Below, piece by piece: positions 16,016 through 24,548 of a stretch of DNA of 44,718 nucleotides. Made by a program: the position numbers and the translations under genes. The stretch covers positions 1 to 44,718 of the forward strand of contig JASLCF010000114.1 of NCBI GenBank assembly GCA_030146155.1, written 5' to 3'. The stretch comes from Savagea sp. (GTDB lineage Bacteria > Bacillota > Bacilli > Bacillales_A > Planococcaceae). The first letter of the stretch is position 1; every line of letters begins with the position of its first letter. Under the pieces are notes generated by a model that was not told where the DNA came from, did not search any database, and was given only the letters and a program-made list of their open reading frames with translations.

Positions 16016-16666
16016 TCAACTTTTTCGCTGATACAATATAAACAAGAAATAACACAATTGACTCACAATGAATACAATTAAAAAGGGATACGTTAAACTG
16101 AATCCAAAGGCAATGATGACAGGCTGAAACATTTTTAACAAGATAACTCCTAAAGCCCACAATACGGCCATTATAACAGATTGTTGAAGCGCAGGTATTC
16201 TTTCATTTGTCACAACAAAAAGAAGTGTAGTTAACCCTAAAAGAATCAAATAAGGCATATTGTAAGATGATTGACTGAATATCATCTCAATAAACTCAAA
16301 CAAAAATGATGAGAAGATAAAAATAGGAATAACCGTTGTATAAATCGGTTGATGATAGCCTAACTTTTTTGTCCATTCTTTATACATAACAGTACCCACT
16401 GCTAATAATAAGCCACTATACAAAGCTTTTCGATCACTTGGGTAAGCTAATATCGCTAGCGGATCTGTTACAAAAATAGATAAGTTCCAAACAATTTTAG
16501 ACAACCACATAAAAATAACGACATTGACCATGAAGGAAAGACTCTCTTCAATTAATTTTGTTTTTTGTTTAGACGTTCCTTTAATTAATACATAAAATAA
16601 TCCACTGCCCATCATAAAACTTAGGATTACTTTTCCGAATTCAATGATAATAAACGCAGAAGGCAT
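16016..16666 (-). CDS. Unrecognised polytopic membrane protein
   Basis: 216 residues, about six to seven hydrophobic helices, no cysteine except one near the C-terminus, no signature I can name. A polar stretch VTDPLAILAYPSDRKALYSG lies after helix 2 and could form a conserved loop. The ATG has TTGGAGGAAAAAC upstream, a strong site, so the gene is real. It lies 103 bases upstream of ccdA on the same strand and may belong to the same thiol-redox group, perhaps like other membrane proteins found near CcdA/TlpA genes; that is inference. Confidence 0.6.
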   Translation of the reverse strand: MPSAFIIIEFGKVILSFMMGSGLFYVLIKGTSKQKTKLIEESLSFMVNVVIFMWLSKIVWNLSIFVTDPLAILAYPSDRKALYSGLLLAVGTVMYKEWTKKLGYHQPIYTTVIPIFIFSSFLFEFIEMIFSQSSYNMPYLILLGLTTLLFVVTNERIPALQQSVIMAVLWALGVILLKMFQPVIIAFGFSLTYPFLIVFIVSQLCYFLFILYQRKS

Positions 16667-16775
16667 GTTTTTCCTCCAATCTCTCAGGTGCTACTAGTGT
16701 AGGATGAAACTATGAAAATTTGATGAATCTCTTTTTTTTCATCTCTTACTCTACTGAACTTCAGGTAAAATACAT

Positions 16776-16806
16776 AATAAAAAGGCTTCAATTATAAGAA
16801 GCCTTT
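16776..16806 (-). terminator. Terminator of the YitT-family gene
   Basis: Stem AAAGGCTTC (16781-16789) with GAAGCCTTT (16798-16806), followed on the minus strand by a T-run (TTTTTATTATG). It starts a few bases after the stop at 16813. Confidence 0.85.
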
Positions 16807-16812
16807 CAAGTT

Positions 16813-17661
16813 TTATGCTCTTTTTGTCGCAGCTTTGTCAAATCCGCTTCCCATGACATCTCGCACATCATGAATGACAACGAATGCTTCATCGTCAACT
16901 TCTGCAACCACTTGTTTAAGATGTACTAATTCTTGCTTATTAATCACTACATATAGGATTTCTTTTTTAGAATCTGTGTAACCGCCACGCCCCTCCATAA
17001 TTGTTACACCACGGTACATTTGACTCATAATCGAATCTTTAATCGACATCGGATATTGTGAGATGATTGTAACAGCTGTTCTGTGATTCAGTCCCTCGAT
17101 GACATAATCCATGACCCTTGCCCCTACATATACAGCTACAAGAGTGTACATTGCTTTTTCTTGTCCAATAATAAAATAAGAACCAGCGATGACGACCACA
17201 TCAATTAATAAAATCCCTTTAGCAATTGACCAGCCTAAATACTGATGAGCCAACTGAGCAAGAATCGCAGAACCTCCACTCGTAGCTCCTGCTCTAAAAA
17301 TAAGTCCTAACCCGACGCCTACTAAAACACCAGAAAATAAAGCGGCTAGCAAGGTATCGTTATGTGGAATTTCTAAAATACCAGTCGTTAAGTGTAAAAA
17401 GTAAGAAGAAATCAAGGTAGTAACAATTGTATAAATCAGGGTTTTTCGATCAAAATATTTATAGCCAATAATCAATAACACACCATTGATGAGTAAATTG
17501 ACAATCCCTGGGGACCAACCGAATAAATAAAAGGTGATAATCGTTAAACCGATGACCCCACCTTCTGCTAACTCATTTGGAATCGAGAAGTAGTTCACTC
17601 CAAATGCAAATAAGAAAGAGCCTATTGTTATATATATCCATTCAATCGCACGCTGATTCAT
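16813..17661 (-). CDS. YitT-family membrane protein (DUF161/DUF2179)
   Basis: 282 residues: five to six helices (family region with GGVIGLTIITFYLFGWSPGIVN and FRAGATSGGSAILAQL) followed by a cytoplasmic ACT-like DUF2179 domain (TAVTIISQYP, GVTIMEGRGGYT, KEILYVVINKQE). Bacillales carry several copies; function unknown, transport has been suggested. It lies 13 bases downstream of the LysR gene and ends at its own terminator, so the two likely share a transcript. Start ATG has an AGGAG site in the short gap. Confidence 0.85.
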   Translation of the reverse strand: MNQRAIEWIYITIGSFLFAFGVNYFSIPNELAEGGVIGLTIITFYLFGWSPGIVNLLINGVLLIIGYKYFDRKTLIYTIVTTLISSYFLHLTTGILEIPHNDTLLAALFSGVLVGVGLGLIFRAGATSGGSAILAQLAHQYLGWSIAKGILLIDVVVIAGSYFIIGQEKAMYTLVAVYVGARVMDYVIEGLNHRTAVTIISQYPMSIKDSIMSQMYRGVTIMEGRGGYTDSKKEILYVVINKQELVHLKQVVAEVDDEAFVVIHDVRDVMGSGFDKAATKRA

Positions 17662-17674
17662 TCATATCACTCCT

Positions 17675-18565
17675 TTATTTTTTCCATACCTCCGCTTCCT
17701 CTTTCACTAAGTCTATAAAACTTGCAAGCGCAGGTGTAATCCATTTATCTTCATGATAAGCCAATTGTGTAAAAACATTAAACGATCCTGTAGTAAGTGG
17801 GATGTGAACGAGGTCTCCTCGTTCTAACTCTTCGATGACTGTCATTTTCGGCAAAAAACTTAAGCCTAGACCACTCTTAACTGATTGTTTAATGGCTTCG
17901 ATATTCCAAAATGAAATTTTTTGTGTCTGAACTCTTGCTTCATTCAATACTTCTTCCAAAAGTTCACGATAGCTACCTTTTTCAGTGAGGAGTAACACTT
18001 CATTCTCCAACTCTTCAACCGGCACAGCATCCATTTGAGTCAATCGGTGTTGCCTTGGACCTACTAATACCAATTGTTCTTCAATTAAATCGACGGTCAC
18101 GATATCATCATTCAATCGCTCTGGATTGATAAATAAGGCGCAGTCAAATTTCCCTTCTTTTAATTCAGATTGCAAAGACTGATTTTCTGAAGGTTGAAGT
18201 AATACTTTTACTGTTGGATACTGCTTTTTATATTTCAATAAAACAGCTGGCAGACGATAAGCCATTAACGATTCATTGGCCCCAACTCGAATAGTTCCAG
18301 AAGGCATCTCTGAGAGTTGCGACATTTGAATTGCTTCATCATGTAACTGAATAATTTTTTTAGCATACTTTAACAATCGTTCACCGCTATCCGTTAACCG
18401 TACCGTTTTTCCTAATCGATCAAATACTTTATTGCCTACTGCCTCTTCTATTGAGCGAATATGATTCGTAACGGTAGATTGTGTATACCCTAATTTTTCG
18501 CCCGCTTTTGTAAAACTTTTTACACGAGCTACTTCAATAAATGTAGAGAGTTGACGTATGTCCAT
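17675..18565 (-). CDS. LysR-family transcriptional regulator
   Basis: 296 residues with the LysR winged HTH (MDIRQLSTFIEVARVKSF, YTQSTVTNHIRSIEEAVG) and a two-lobed effector domain beginning near residue 90 (GTIRVGANESLMAYRLP). Ligand unknown. It is divergent from the peptide-type binding protein gene with 164 bases between them and upstream of the YitT gene; LysR proteins usually control the divergent gene, so the binding protein is the best target guess. Confidence 0.85.
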   Translation of the reverse strand: MDIRQLSTFIEVARVKSFTKAGEKLGYTQSTVTNHIRSIEEAVGNKVFDRLGKTVRLTDSGERLLKYAKKIIQLHDEAIQMSQLSEMPSGTIRVGANESLMAYRLPAVLLKYKKQYPTVKVLLQPSENQSLQSELKEGKFDCALFINPERLNDDIVTVDLIEEQLVLVGPRQHRLTQMDAVPVEELENEVLLLTEKGSYRELLEEVLNEARVQTQKISFWNIEAIKQSVKSGLGLSFLPKMTVIEELERGDLVHIPLTTGSFNVFTQLAYHEDKWITPALASFIDLVKEEAEVWKK

Positions 18566-18637
18566 TTTATTGCCCCTTTCCTTCGCTTACCGAAAATGAG
18601 CACATCGGTAATTATATGCTGAATACAACTATAAATG

Positions 18638-18669
18638 AAATGAATGATTTAAATCAAATCAATTCATTT
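18638..18669. promoter_or_regulatory. Candidate LysR operator in the divergent region
   Basis: AAATGAAT (18638-18645) and ATTCATTT (18662-18669) are exact inverted repeats flanking the 10-bp palindrome GATTTAAATC (18646-18655). It lies between the LysR gene and the binding-protein gene. The sequence is AT-rich and no protein match can be made. Confidence 0.35.
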
Positions 18670-18729
18670 ATCTAATTCATTTTGTTATGATAATTCTATA
18701 GTCTATGAAAATGAGAGAGGAGAAAGTTT

Positions 18730-20322
18730 ATGTCAACAAAAAAATGGTTTTTTTCCATCGCAATGCTAACTGTACTACTTATTTTTGCGGGTTGTGCGAA
18801 ATCACCTGATTCCAATCAAACAGATGAGAATCAAAATGCCAATTCTCCAAATGATTCGAATGCACTAATCATTGGAGCTGCAATTGAAGCGACTACACTT
18901 GATCCAGCAGGGTCGAATGATGTACCTTCTGAAAAAGTCTATTCCAATATTTACGAAACACTCACTCAGAGAGACGATGAGAATAATATTATTCCTGGAC
19001 TTGCTGAGGATTGGAAGTTTTTAGATGATCGAACACTTGAACTGTATTTGAAAAAGGATATTACTTTTCATGATGGCGAAGCATTTAATGCCGACGTTGT
19101 CAAAATGAACCTTGACCGATTATTAGATCCTGAGGTTGCTTCACCAAAATTAAGTACATTTAATATGATTGAAGAAGTGACGGTTGTGGATGATTCCACT
19201 GTACAAATCAAAACTGAATTTCCATTTACACCTATTCTTGTCCACCTATCTCATAGTGGTGCAAACATGATCAGCCCTAAATCAATTGAAGCAGATTATG
19301 CAGCTATGAAAGAAGGTAAACAAGTCGGGTCTGTGATTTCTGCAAATCCAGTTGGAACTGGTTTCTTTAAATTTGAAAGCTGGGAGCCAGATCAACAAAT
19401 TGTTTTAACTAAAAATGAGGATTACTATGGTAAACAAGCTGCATTTGATCAATTGATTTTTAAAGTAATCCCTGAAGTAGGTACTAGAAACGCTGATTTA
19501 GAGCGTGGCTTTATTCATGTCGCAGAGACTATTCAATCTACTCAAGTAGAAAGCTTAAACGCAACTGATTATGCTCATGCTGACGTCACACCTTCTACGG
19601 CATTAACATTTATTGGATTCAATACTGAAAAAGCTCCATTTGATAATGTCAAAGTAAGACAAGCAGTGACGATGTTAATTGATAAACAAGAAATTATTGA
19701 TGGAGTATATGAAGGATATGCTGACCCTGCGATAGGCCCACTTGCGCCACTCTCTTTCGGTTACTCAGACAATTTAAAACCGATTGAACATAATGTTGAG
19801 GAAGCTAAAAAACTACTCGCTGAAGCTGGATTAGCAGATGGTTTTGATATCACATTCTGGACGAACGACGATGATCAACGTAAAGATACTGCTGTTATCA
19901 TTCAATCCGTTCTAAAAGATGCGGGGATTAATATGACGATTGAGACAATGGAATTTGGTGCGTATTTAGATGAATTAAGAGCAGGCAAACATGATATGTT
20001 TATGTTAAGTTGGGGAAATAGCTTAGCAGATGCAGATAATGGTTTATATAACCTCTTCCATTCATCAGGTAAAGGGTCTCCACCGAATGCAATGAATTAT
20101 GGAAATGAACGTGTTGACCAACTATTAACAGAGGGTAGAACAGCCCAAACACCAGAAGAACGTTTAGCAATCTATGAGGAGCTTCAACAAATCCTCATTG
20201 ATGATGCGCCAATGATTTATTTAAATCACCCCCATTATCTAACAGGAGTTAGCAATCAACTAGATGGCTTTAAAAAATCAACTGCTGATTGGTACAAACT
20301 TCAAAACGCTTCTTTCAAATAG
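18730..20322 (+). CDS. Peptide/nickel-type ABC transporter substrate-binding lipoprotein (family 5)
   Basis: Lipoprotein of 530 residues, lipidated cysteine C22 in IFAGC, with the SBP_bac_5 features EATTLDPAGSNDVPSEKVYSN and LEDWKF-type AEDWKFLDDRTLELYLKKDITFHDG near the start. Ligand could be a dipeptide, glutathione or another small peptide. No permease or ATPase genes are adjacent, so it is an orphan that must use components encoded elsewhere. GAGGAGA lies before the ATG. Divergent LysR gene may regulate it. Confidence 0.88.
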   Translation: MSTKKWFFSIAMLTVLLIFAGCAKSPDSNQTDENQNANSPNDSNALIIGAAIEATTLDPAGSNDVPSEKVYSNIYETLTQRDDENNIIPGLAEDWKFLDDRTLELYLKKDITFHDGEAFNADVVKMNLDRLLDPEVASPKLSTFNMIEEVTVVDDSTVQIKTEFPFTPILVHLSHSGANMISPKSIEADYAAMKEGKQVGSVISANPVGTGFFKFESWEPDQQIVLTKNEDYYGKQAAFDQLIFKVIPEVGTRNADLERGFIHVAETIQSTQVESLNATDYAHADVTPSTALTFIGFNTEKAPFDNVKVRQAVTMLIDKQEIIDGVYEGYADPAIGPLAPLSFGYSDNLKPIEHNVEEAKKLLAEAGLADGFDITFWTNDDDQRKDTAVIIQSVLKDAGINMTIETMEFGAYLDELRAGKHDMFMLSWGNSLADADNGLYNLFHSSGKGSPPNAMNYGNERVDQLLTEGRTAQTPEERLAIYEELQQILIDDAPMIYLNHPHYLTGVSNQLDGFKKSTADWYKLQNASFK

Positions 20323-20328
20323 TCAATG

Positions 20329-20360
20329 AGCTTACAACAATTTCATGTTGTAAGCTTTTT
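20329..20360 (+). terminator. Terminator of the binding-protein gene
   Basis: Perfect 11-bp stem AGCTTACAACA (20329-20339) with TGTTGTAAGCT (20346-20356), followed by TTTT. Another gene starts 36 bases later on the same strand. Confidence 0.88.
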
Positions 20361-20395
20361 ATATGATAAAATACTCGATAGAAAGGAGGAGTAAC

Positions 20396-21331
20396 TTGTC
20401 CTATTTATTCTCCATCATTCAAGAAATCATCGGCCCTATTTTATTATTACTAGTCATTGGAGCTTTTCTACAAAGACGCTTTCAATTTGATTTACGCTCC
20501 TTTTCTCATCTGATTACATATGCGTTATTACCTGCTGCTGTATTTATCAACTTACTAGAAACGACCATCGATCGTACACTCTTTGTTCAATTGATAATGT
20601 ATTTAATTTTATTTAGTGTCGCCTTGATGTTCATCAGTCACCTTCTTGCCAAATTACTTCACTTAGACCAAGAAAATGCAGCTACTTTTAAAAATAGTAT
20701 TGTACTGATTAATTCTGGCAACTACGGGTTACCTGTCAGTCAAATGATATTTATCCATCATCCTATCGGCGTTTCGATTCAAATTATAACGATGATTTTT
20801 CAAAATATTACGACCTATACTTACGGGCTTTACCAATTAATTGCAACTTCTCAATCAGGGCTTGCGATTGCTAGAGAATTATTCCGTTTACCGATTATCC
20901 ATGCATTGTGGATAGGCATTTTACTGAATAGTTTTTCCATCCAACTTCCTACTGTGATTCAATTGCCTATTGAACAAATGGCTCAGGGTTTCCTTCCCCT
21001 TGCCCTACTGTTATTGGGTGCACAACTGTCTCAAATTGAACTTAAGAAAATGTTTCATCCTGTGATGTATTGGAGTGCCTTTGGTAGACTCGTTTTAGGT
21101 CCTGTCGTTGCATTCATTCTCATACTCCTGTTTAAAATGGACGGCGTGGTTGCACACTCTCTCTTTATAGCGAGTGCATTCCCTACTTCTAGAAATAGTT
21201 CGACATTAGCATTTGAATATCAAGTCAACGCAGATGTTGCTGCACAAATGGTTTTATTTTCAACCTTACTCAGTGCACTCACTGTCACTTTCGTCATATA
21301 TATCGCTGATTTTTTATGGCCCCTTCTTTAA
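20396..21331 (+). CDS. AEC (auxin efflux carrier)-family transporter
   Basis: Membrane transporter of 311 residues with about ten helices; family elements include LINSGNYGLPVSQMIF in the middle and ASAFPTSRNSSTLAF near the end. AEC proteins in bacteria export or exchange small organic acids; substrate unknown. I chose the TTG at 20396 because AAGGAGG lies six bases before it; the ATG at 20363 falls just behind the terminator without a ribosome site. Lies between two terminator/promoter regions, so it may be expressed by readthrough. Confidence 0.8.
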   Translation: MSYLFSIIQEIIGPILLLLVIGAFLQRRFQFDLRSFSHLITYALLPAAVFINLLETTIDRTLFVQLIMYLILFSVALMFISHLLAKLLHLDQENAATFKNSIVLINSGNYGLPVSQMIFIHHPIGVSIQIITMIFQNITTYTYGLYQLIATSQSGLAIARELFRLPIIHALWIGILLNSFSIQLPTVIQLPIEQMAQGFLPLALLLLGAQLSQIELKKMFHPVMYWSAFGRLVLGPVVAFILILLFKMDGVVAHSLFIASAFPTSRNSSTLAFEYQVNADVAAQMVLFSTLLSALTVTFVIYIADFLWPLL

Positions 21332-21349
21332 GCACGTCCTTCATTTTAC

Positions 21350-21393
21350 TTTACAAATGAGCTCTTTTACTATAAATTAGTATCAGGTATTAA
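21350..21393 (+). promoter_or_regulatory. fabI promoter region with FapR-like operator
   Basis: TTAGTATCAGGTATTAA (21377-21393) closely resembles the palindromic FapR operator TTAGTACCnGGTACTAA; it reads as an imperfect palindrome. TTTACA (21350-21355) and TATAAA (21371-21376) form a possible promoter (15-base spacer), so the box would cover the transcription start. In Bacillales FapR represses fatty-acid synthesis genes including fabI until malonyl-CoA releases it. Confidence 0.7.
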
Positions 21394-21419
21394 TAATAGG
21401 TATAGATGGAGTGTGGACA

Positions 21420-22199
21420 ATGGATATTTTACAATTACAAAATAAAAACATCGTCATTATGGGGGTTGCAAACGAACGAAGCATCGGATGGGGAATTGCA
21501 AAACAACTTTTTGCAGTCGGTGCAAATGTGATTTTCACTTATCGAAAAGATCGCTCGAAAGTCAAACTTGAAAAAGCTTTAGAGAAATTTAATTTTTCAG
21601 CCCAAGCGATTATTCAATGTGATGTGAACGATAGCGACAGTGTTCAACAAGCCTTTAATGAAATTCAACAACAAGTAGGAGTTGTTCATGGATTAGTTCA
21701 TTCGATTGCTTTTGCCCATCAACAAGACTTACACAACGACTTTGTTGAGACTACACGAGATGGCTTTGCCTTTGCCCTAGACTCGAGTGCCTATTCACTC
21801 GTTACAGTTGCAAACCATGTCCGCCCTCTTATGACGGAAGGTGGAGCGATTTTAACAATGAGTTATTTAGGAGCTGAACGCGTTCTCGATGGATATAACA
21901 TTATGGGCGTCGCTAAAGCTGCTCTTGAATCCAGCGTTCGTTATTTAGCAAATGATTTAGGTCCTGATGCCATTCGAGTAAATGCGATTTCTGCAGGTGC
22001 AGTTCGTACATTATCGGCGAAAGGGGTTCCTGCATTCAATGATATTTTGAAAAAGGTTGAAGAAACTGCACCTTTGAAAAGAAATATCACACAGGAAGAA
22101 GTAGCCAATATGTCACTCGCGATGTTAAGTGCACTTTCAACAGGGGTGACGGGAGAAATTATTTATGTAGACGGTGGCTATCATATTATGGGTGTTTAA
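21420..22199 (+). CDS. fabI: Enoyl-[acyl-carrier-protein] reductase FabI
   Basis: Last step of the fatty-acid elongation cycle, 259 residues, short-chain dehydrogenase fold. The FabI-type nucleotide site GVANERSIGWGIA is near residue 15, HSIAFA near 92, and the catalytic Tyr-x6-Lys is YNIMGVAK, followed by the substrate loop RVNAISAGAVRTLSAKG. This is the triclosan target enzyme in related bacteria. ATG at 21420 has GGAG about eight bases upstream; a GTG at 21411 in frame is less well placed. A FapR-like box lies upstream and a strong terminator follows. Confidence 0.95.
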   Translation: MDILQLQNKNIVIMGVANERSIGWGIAKQLFAVGANVIFTYRKDRSKVKLEKALEKFNFSAQAIIQCDVNDSDSVQQAFNEIQQQVGVVHGLVHSIAFAHQQDLHNDFVETTRDGFAFALDSSAYSLVTVANHVRPLMTEGGAILTMSYLGAERVLDGYNIMGVAKAALESSVRYLANDLGPDAIRVNAISAGAVRTLSAKGVPAFNDILKKVEETAPLKRNITQEEVANMSLAMLSALSTGVTGEIIYVDGGYHIMGV

Positions 22200-22243
22200 T
22201 AACAACCCTACCTATTGTCTCCATTTATTCGAAAACTATAAAA

Positions 22244-22303
22244 CACCTCTTCATTGTCGCGAGTGTTCTGAACGCTCAATTAACAATAAAGAGGTGCTTT
22301 TTT
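22244..22303 (+). terminator. Terminator of fabI
   Basis: Long hairpin: CACCTCTTCATTGT (22244-22257) pairs with ACAATAAAGAGGTG (22283-22296, one mismatch), with an inner stem GAGTGTT/AACGCTC, followed by CTTTTTT. The remaining bases to the nreC stop (22304-22477) hold nothing I can name. Confidence 0.85.
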
Positions 22304-22477
22304 ACTATTTACGCTATTTTCAACCGCAAGAAATAAAGTTAATCTTGTGCACGTTTCGGAATAAAAATAATCGGGCATATCGCTAATTTTAAGACATGTA
22401 CACTCACACAATTGTTCTTTACTCAAATATATAAGCACTACCATCTGCTACATGATTCCCTTAACGTAAGAAAATGA

Positions 22478-23119
22478 CTATACTAAGTCAATGTAATTAT
22501 TTCTAATCCCATATTGAATGAGTTCATGCGATTCTTTTAATTGCAATTTCTGCATCATATTCGCTTTATGCCTTTCGACAGTTTTGGTACTAATTAGCAA
22601 TTGACTACCGATTTTCATATTTGAATAGCCTAAGGATACCAATCTTAAAACTTCCTGTTCTCTTGGCGTTAAAATTGAAGTTGCTGAGTGATCTTTCTTC
22701 AACTTTAAAAGCTGCTCATCTGTTAATCTCGTCCGATAAAAAAACTTGCCCGAAGTGACAGCTTGAATGGCTTCAATCATTTCATTTTCCTCACTGTTTT
22801 TTAACAAATAACCATGAATATTAGATTGTATAGCCTTTTGAATATATACTTCCTCATCATGCATCGTTAAAACAATGATTTTTATGGTTGGGTTAGTCTG
22901 CAACATGTTTTTCGCGGCTGTAAAACCATCTAATCCATCCGGCATCGATAAATCAAGAATAACTACATCTATTGCATTCATTTCAACCATACGAATGGCA
23001 TCGGTTCCATTGTCCGCTTCGAAAATGGTGTCGATGAGATCAGATTTTTCAATTAACAAGCGTACTCCTTTACGGATTAATAAATGATCATCTACGATTA
23101 ATAGATTCAATTCATTCAC
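22478..23119 (-). CDS. nreC: NreC-like response regulator (NarL/LuxR family)
   Basis: 213 residues: receiver (D10/D11, phospho-acceptor D56 in VVILDLSMPD) and LuxR-type HTH (TPREQEVLRLVSLGYSNMKIG, TKTVERHKANMMQKL). It overlaps the end of the sensor gene by eight bases and is preceded by an internal GAAGGTGA site. In staphylococci NreBC activates nitrate/nitrite respiration genes when oxygen is low; no nar or nir genes lie in the window, so the target set is unknown here. Confidence 0.82.
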   Translation of the reverse strand: MNELNLLIVDDHLLIRKGVRLLIEKSDLIDTIFEADNGTDAIRMVEMNAIDVVILDLSMPDGLDGFTAAKNMLQTNPTIKIIVLTMHDEEVYIQKAIQSNIHGYLLKNSEENEMIEAIQAVTSGKFFYRTRLTDEQLLKLKKDHSATSILTPREQEVLRLVSLGYSNMKIGSQLLISTKTVERHKANMMQKLQLKESHELIQYGIRNNYIDLV

Positions 23120-24143
23120 CTTCTATCGTTTTATTCGGTAAATAAATGCGGATGGTCGTTCCTTTTTCAAGCTCAGAATCAATTGTGATTTTTCCTTCTA
23201 ATTGGGCCACTCGTTCATTCATATGTAAAATGCCCAATCCTTCTTTCTTTTCTTCTACAATAAATCCTACTCCATCGTCAATAATGTCAATTTGTAAGCC
23301 AAAAAGATCTCTATGGAAACGAATTTCTGCTGCTTCAGCTTTTGCATATTTCATCATATTATGTAAAGCTTCTTGAATAATACGATAAATATTAATTTCT
23401 GCAATCGGACTTAATCTCTCCGTACAATTGGAATTGAAAGTAATGGAGAGTTGTGGAAACTTGTCTTGAGCAGATTGAATTAAACTTTCAATCGTTGGAA
23501 CTAATCCTAACGCATCTAGACTCTTAGGTCTGAGGGTTTGTGAGTAAAATTTAACATCTTCAATTGCCTTCCCTAATTCTTCCCTTACTTCTTTAAAATA
23601 GATTTTTGCATTTTCATCTGTAATAAATGTAGACAGATGATCCATTCCTAAAGCTACACTGTATAACGATTGTCCAACTCCATCATGTAATTCTTGGCTC
23701 AGCCGTTGATGTTCAACTTCTTTTGCTTCAGTTAATCGATGTAAAATCCGCTTGGATAATTTTGCTGCTTCTTCTTGTTCAATTAAAGTGCGGTCTCGTA
23801 TAACTAGTAAATAATAGTTTTCTCCCGTTATTTCGTCCTCATAGATTAATACATTACTCATTTCAACATGAATCATATATTCACCCACGCGAGGCATTTG
23901 AGATGAGAAATAAGGGACTTTGCCACCTTTAGCTAATAAATAGCATCTCTCCTCACCTGGTTGTAAGGTTCGACTTGCACAGTACGCACAGTATGGTACA
24001 GCATCATTTTTCTGCCATCCCATCAACTCTTCTGCTGCTTGATTAATTTTAACAATCTCTCGTTTACTGTTCATCACGATAATTCCGTCATGTAAATGAT
24101 GAAATAAGCGATCTGAAAAAAATTGGTCAATACTTGATTGCAT
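23112..24143 (-). CDS. nreB: NreB-like PAS sensor histidine kinase
   Basis: Soluble 343-residue kinase: PAS domain (about 8-120) containing C52-x2-C55-x11-C67, then a HisKA_3 dimerisation domain with the phospho-acceptor in LSQELHDGVGQSL and an ATPase domain with DDGVGF and GLGILHMNERV. Staphylococcal NreB holds an oxygen-labile iron-sulfur cluster on four cysteines (C-x2-C-x11-C-x2-C); here the fourth position is leucine 70. It may use another ligand or sense differently. ATG has GAGGTGA seven bases upstream. Coupled to nreC; no nreA neighbour. Confidence 0.8.
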   Translation of the reverse strand: MQSSIDQFFSDRLFHHLHDGIIVMNSKREIVKINQAAEELMGWQKNDAVPYCAYCASRTLQPGEERCYLLAKGGKVPYFSSQMPRVGEYMIHVEMSNVLIYEDEITGENYYLLVIRDRTLIEQEEAAKLSKRILHRLTEAKEVEHQRLSQELHDGVGQSLYSVALGMDHLSTFITDENAKIYFKEVREELGKAIEDVKFYSQTLRPKSLDALGLVPTIESLIQSAQDKFPQLSITFNSNCTERLSPIAEINIYRIIQEALHNMMKYAKAEAAEIRFHRDLFGLQIDIIDDGVGFIVEEKKEGLGILHMNERVAQLEGKITIDSELEKGTTIRIYLPNKTIEGE

Positions 24144-24548
24144 GAGACTTCACCTCTTTTTTTCATTGTAACAAATTCCTATCCTAAAAAGGCAAATCCA
24201 TTTTTTGATACTACTAAAAAATTCTTTTTACGTCTTTTTTATAAAAACTGTTGATTTTCAATACAGCTGGTCACTTTCAACGCGTATAAGCTTTTCGCTC
24301 AGATTAGCGGCTGACGCTTGTAATCAAGAGGATAGTGACAAAACAGCGATTCATTTTCAATGGTATCGAAAATGAATCGCTGTTTCTGGAAGCTTTTCAA
24401 AAAGCTTTTTTACGACGATGTCTCTAATATCGCAACGTCCTATGAGTCTAATTTTGAAGAGCTCACTCTAGGAAATTATTCGGTTAGAACGTCTATCAGG
24501 ACTGTAATAACTCTTTCAGAGACTTCTATTTTTATACCTACCTTTTAA
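24144..24548. other. Gene-poor region with repeat-like sequence and a long hairpin
   Basis: 405 bases without a convincing gene. 24144-24240 should hold the nreB promoter. AAAAACTGTTGATT (24244-24257) is the same 14 bases that start the terminator arm at 29011 and resembles ends of interspersed repeats known in Bacillales. 24341-24385 is a perfect 18-bp hairpin without a T-tract. AAGCTTTT/AAAAGCTT (24390-24407) is another small palindrome followed by T residues. Confidence 0.5.
24341..24385. repeat. Perfect 18-bp inverted repeat
   Basis: AAACAGCGATTCATTTTC (24341-24358) pairs fully with 24368-24385 around a 9-base loop. It lies about 165 bases beyond the DUF1641 stop; neither side has a proper T-run, so it is at best a weak terminator and may belong to a small interspersed repeat. 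Confidence 0.6.

Noticed and set aside
22174..22386. 70-codon frame after fabI
   Set aside because: Runs through the fabI terminator hairpin, no ribosome site, no family resemblance.
24360..24548. 62-codon plus-strand reading frame (MVSKMNRCF...)
   Set aside because: No ribosome site, starts inside the loop of the 18-bp hairpin and has no recognisable content; probably chance.
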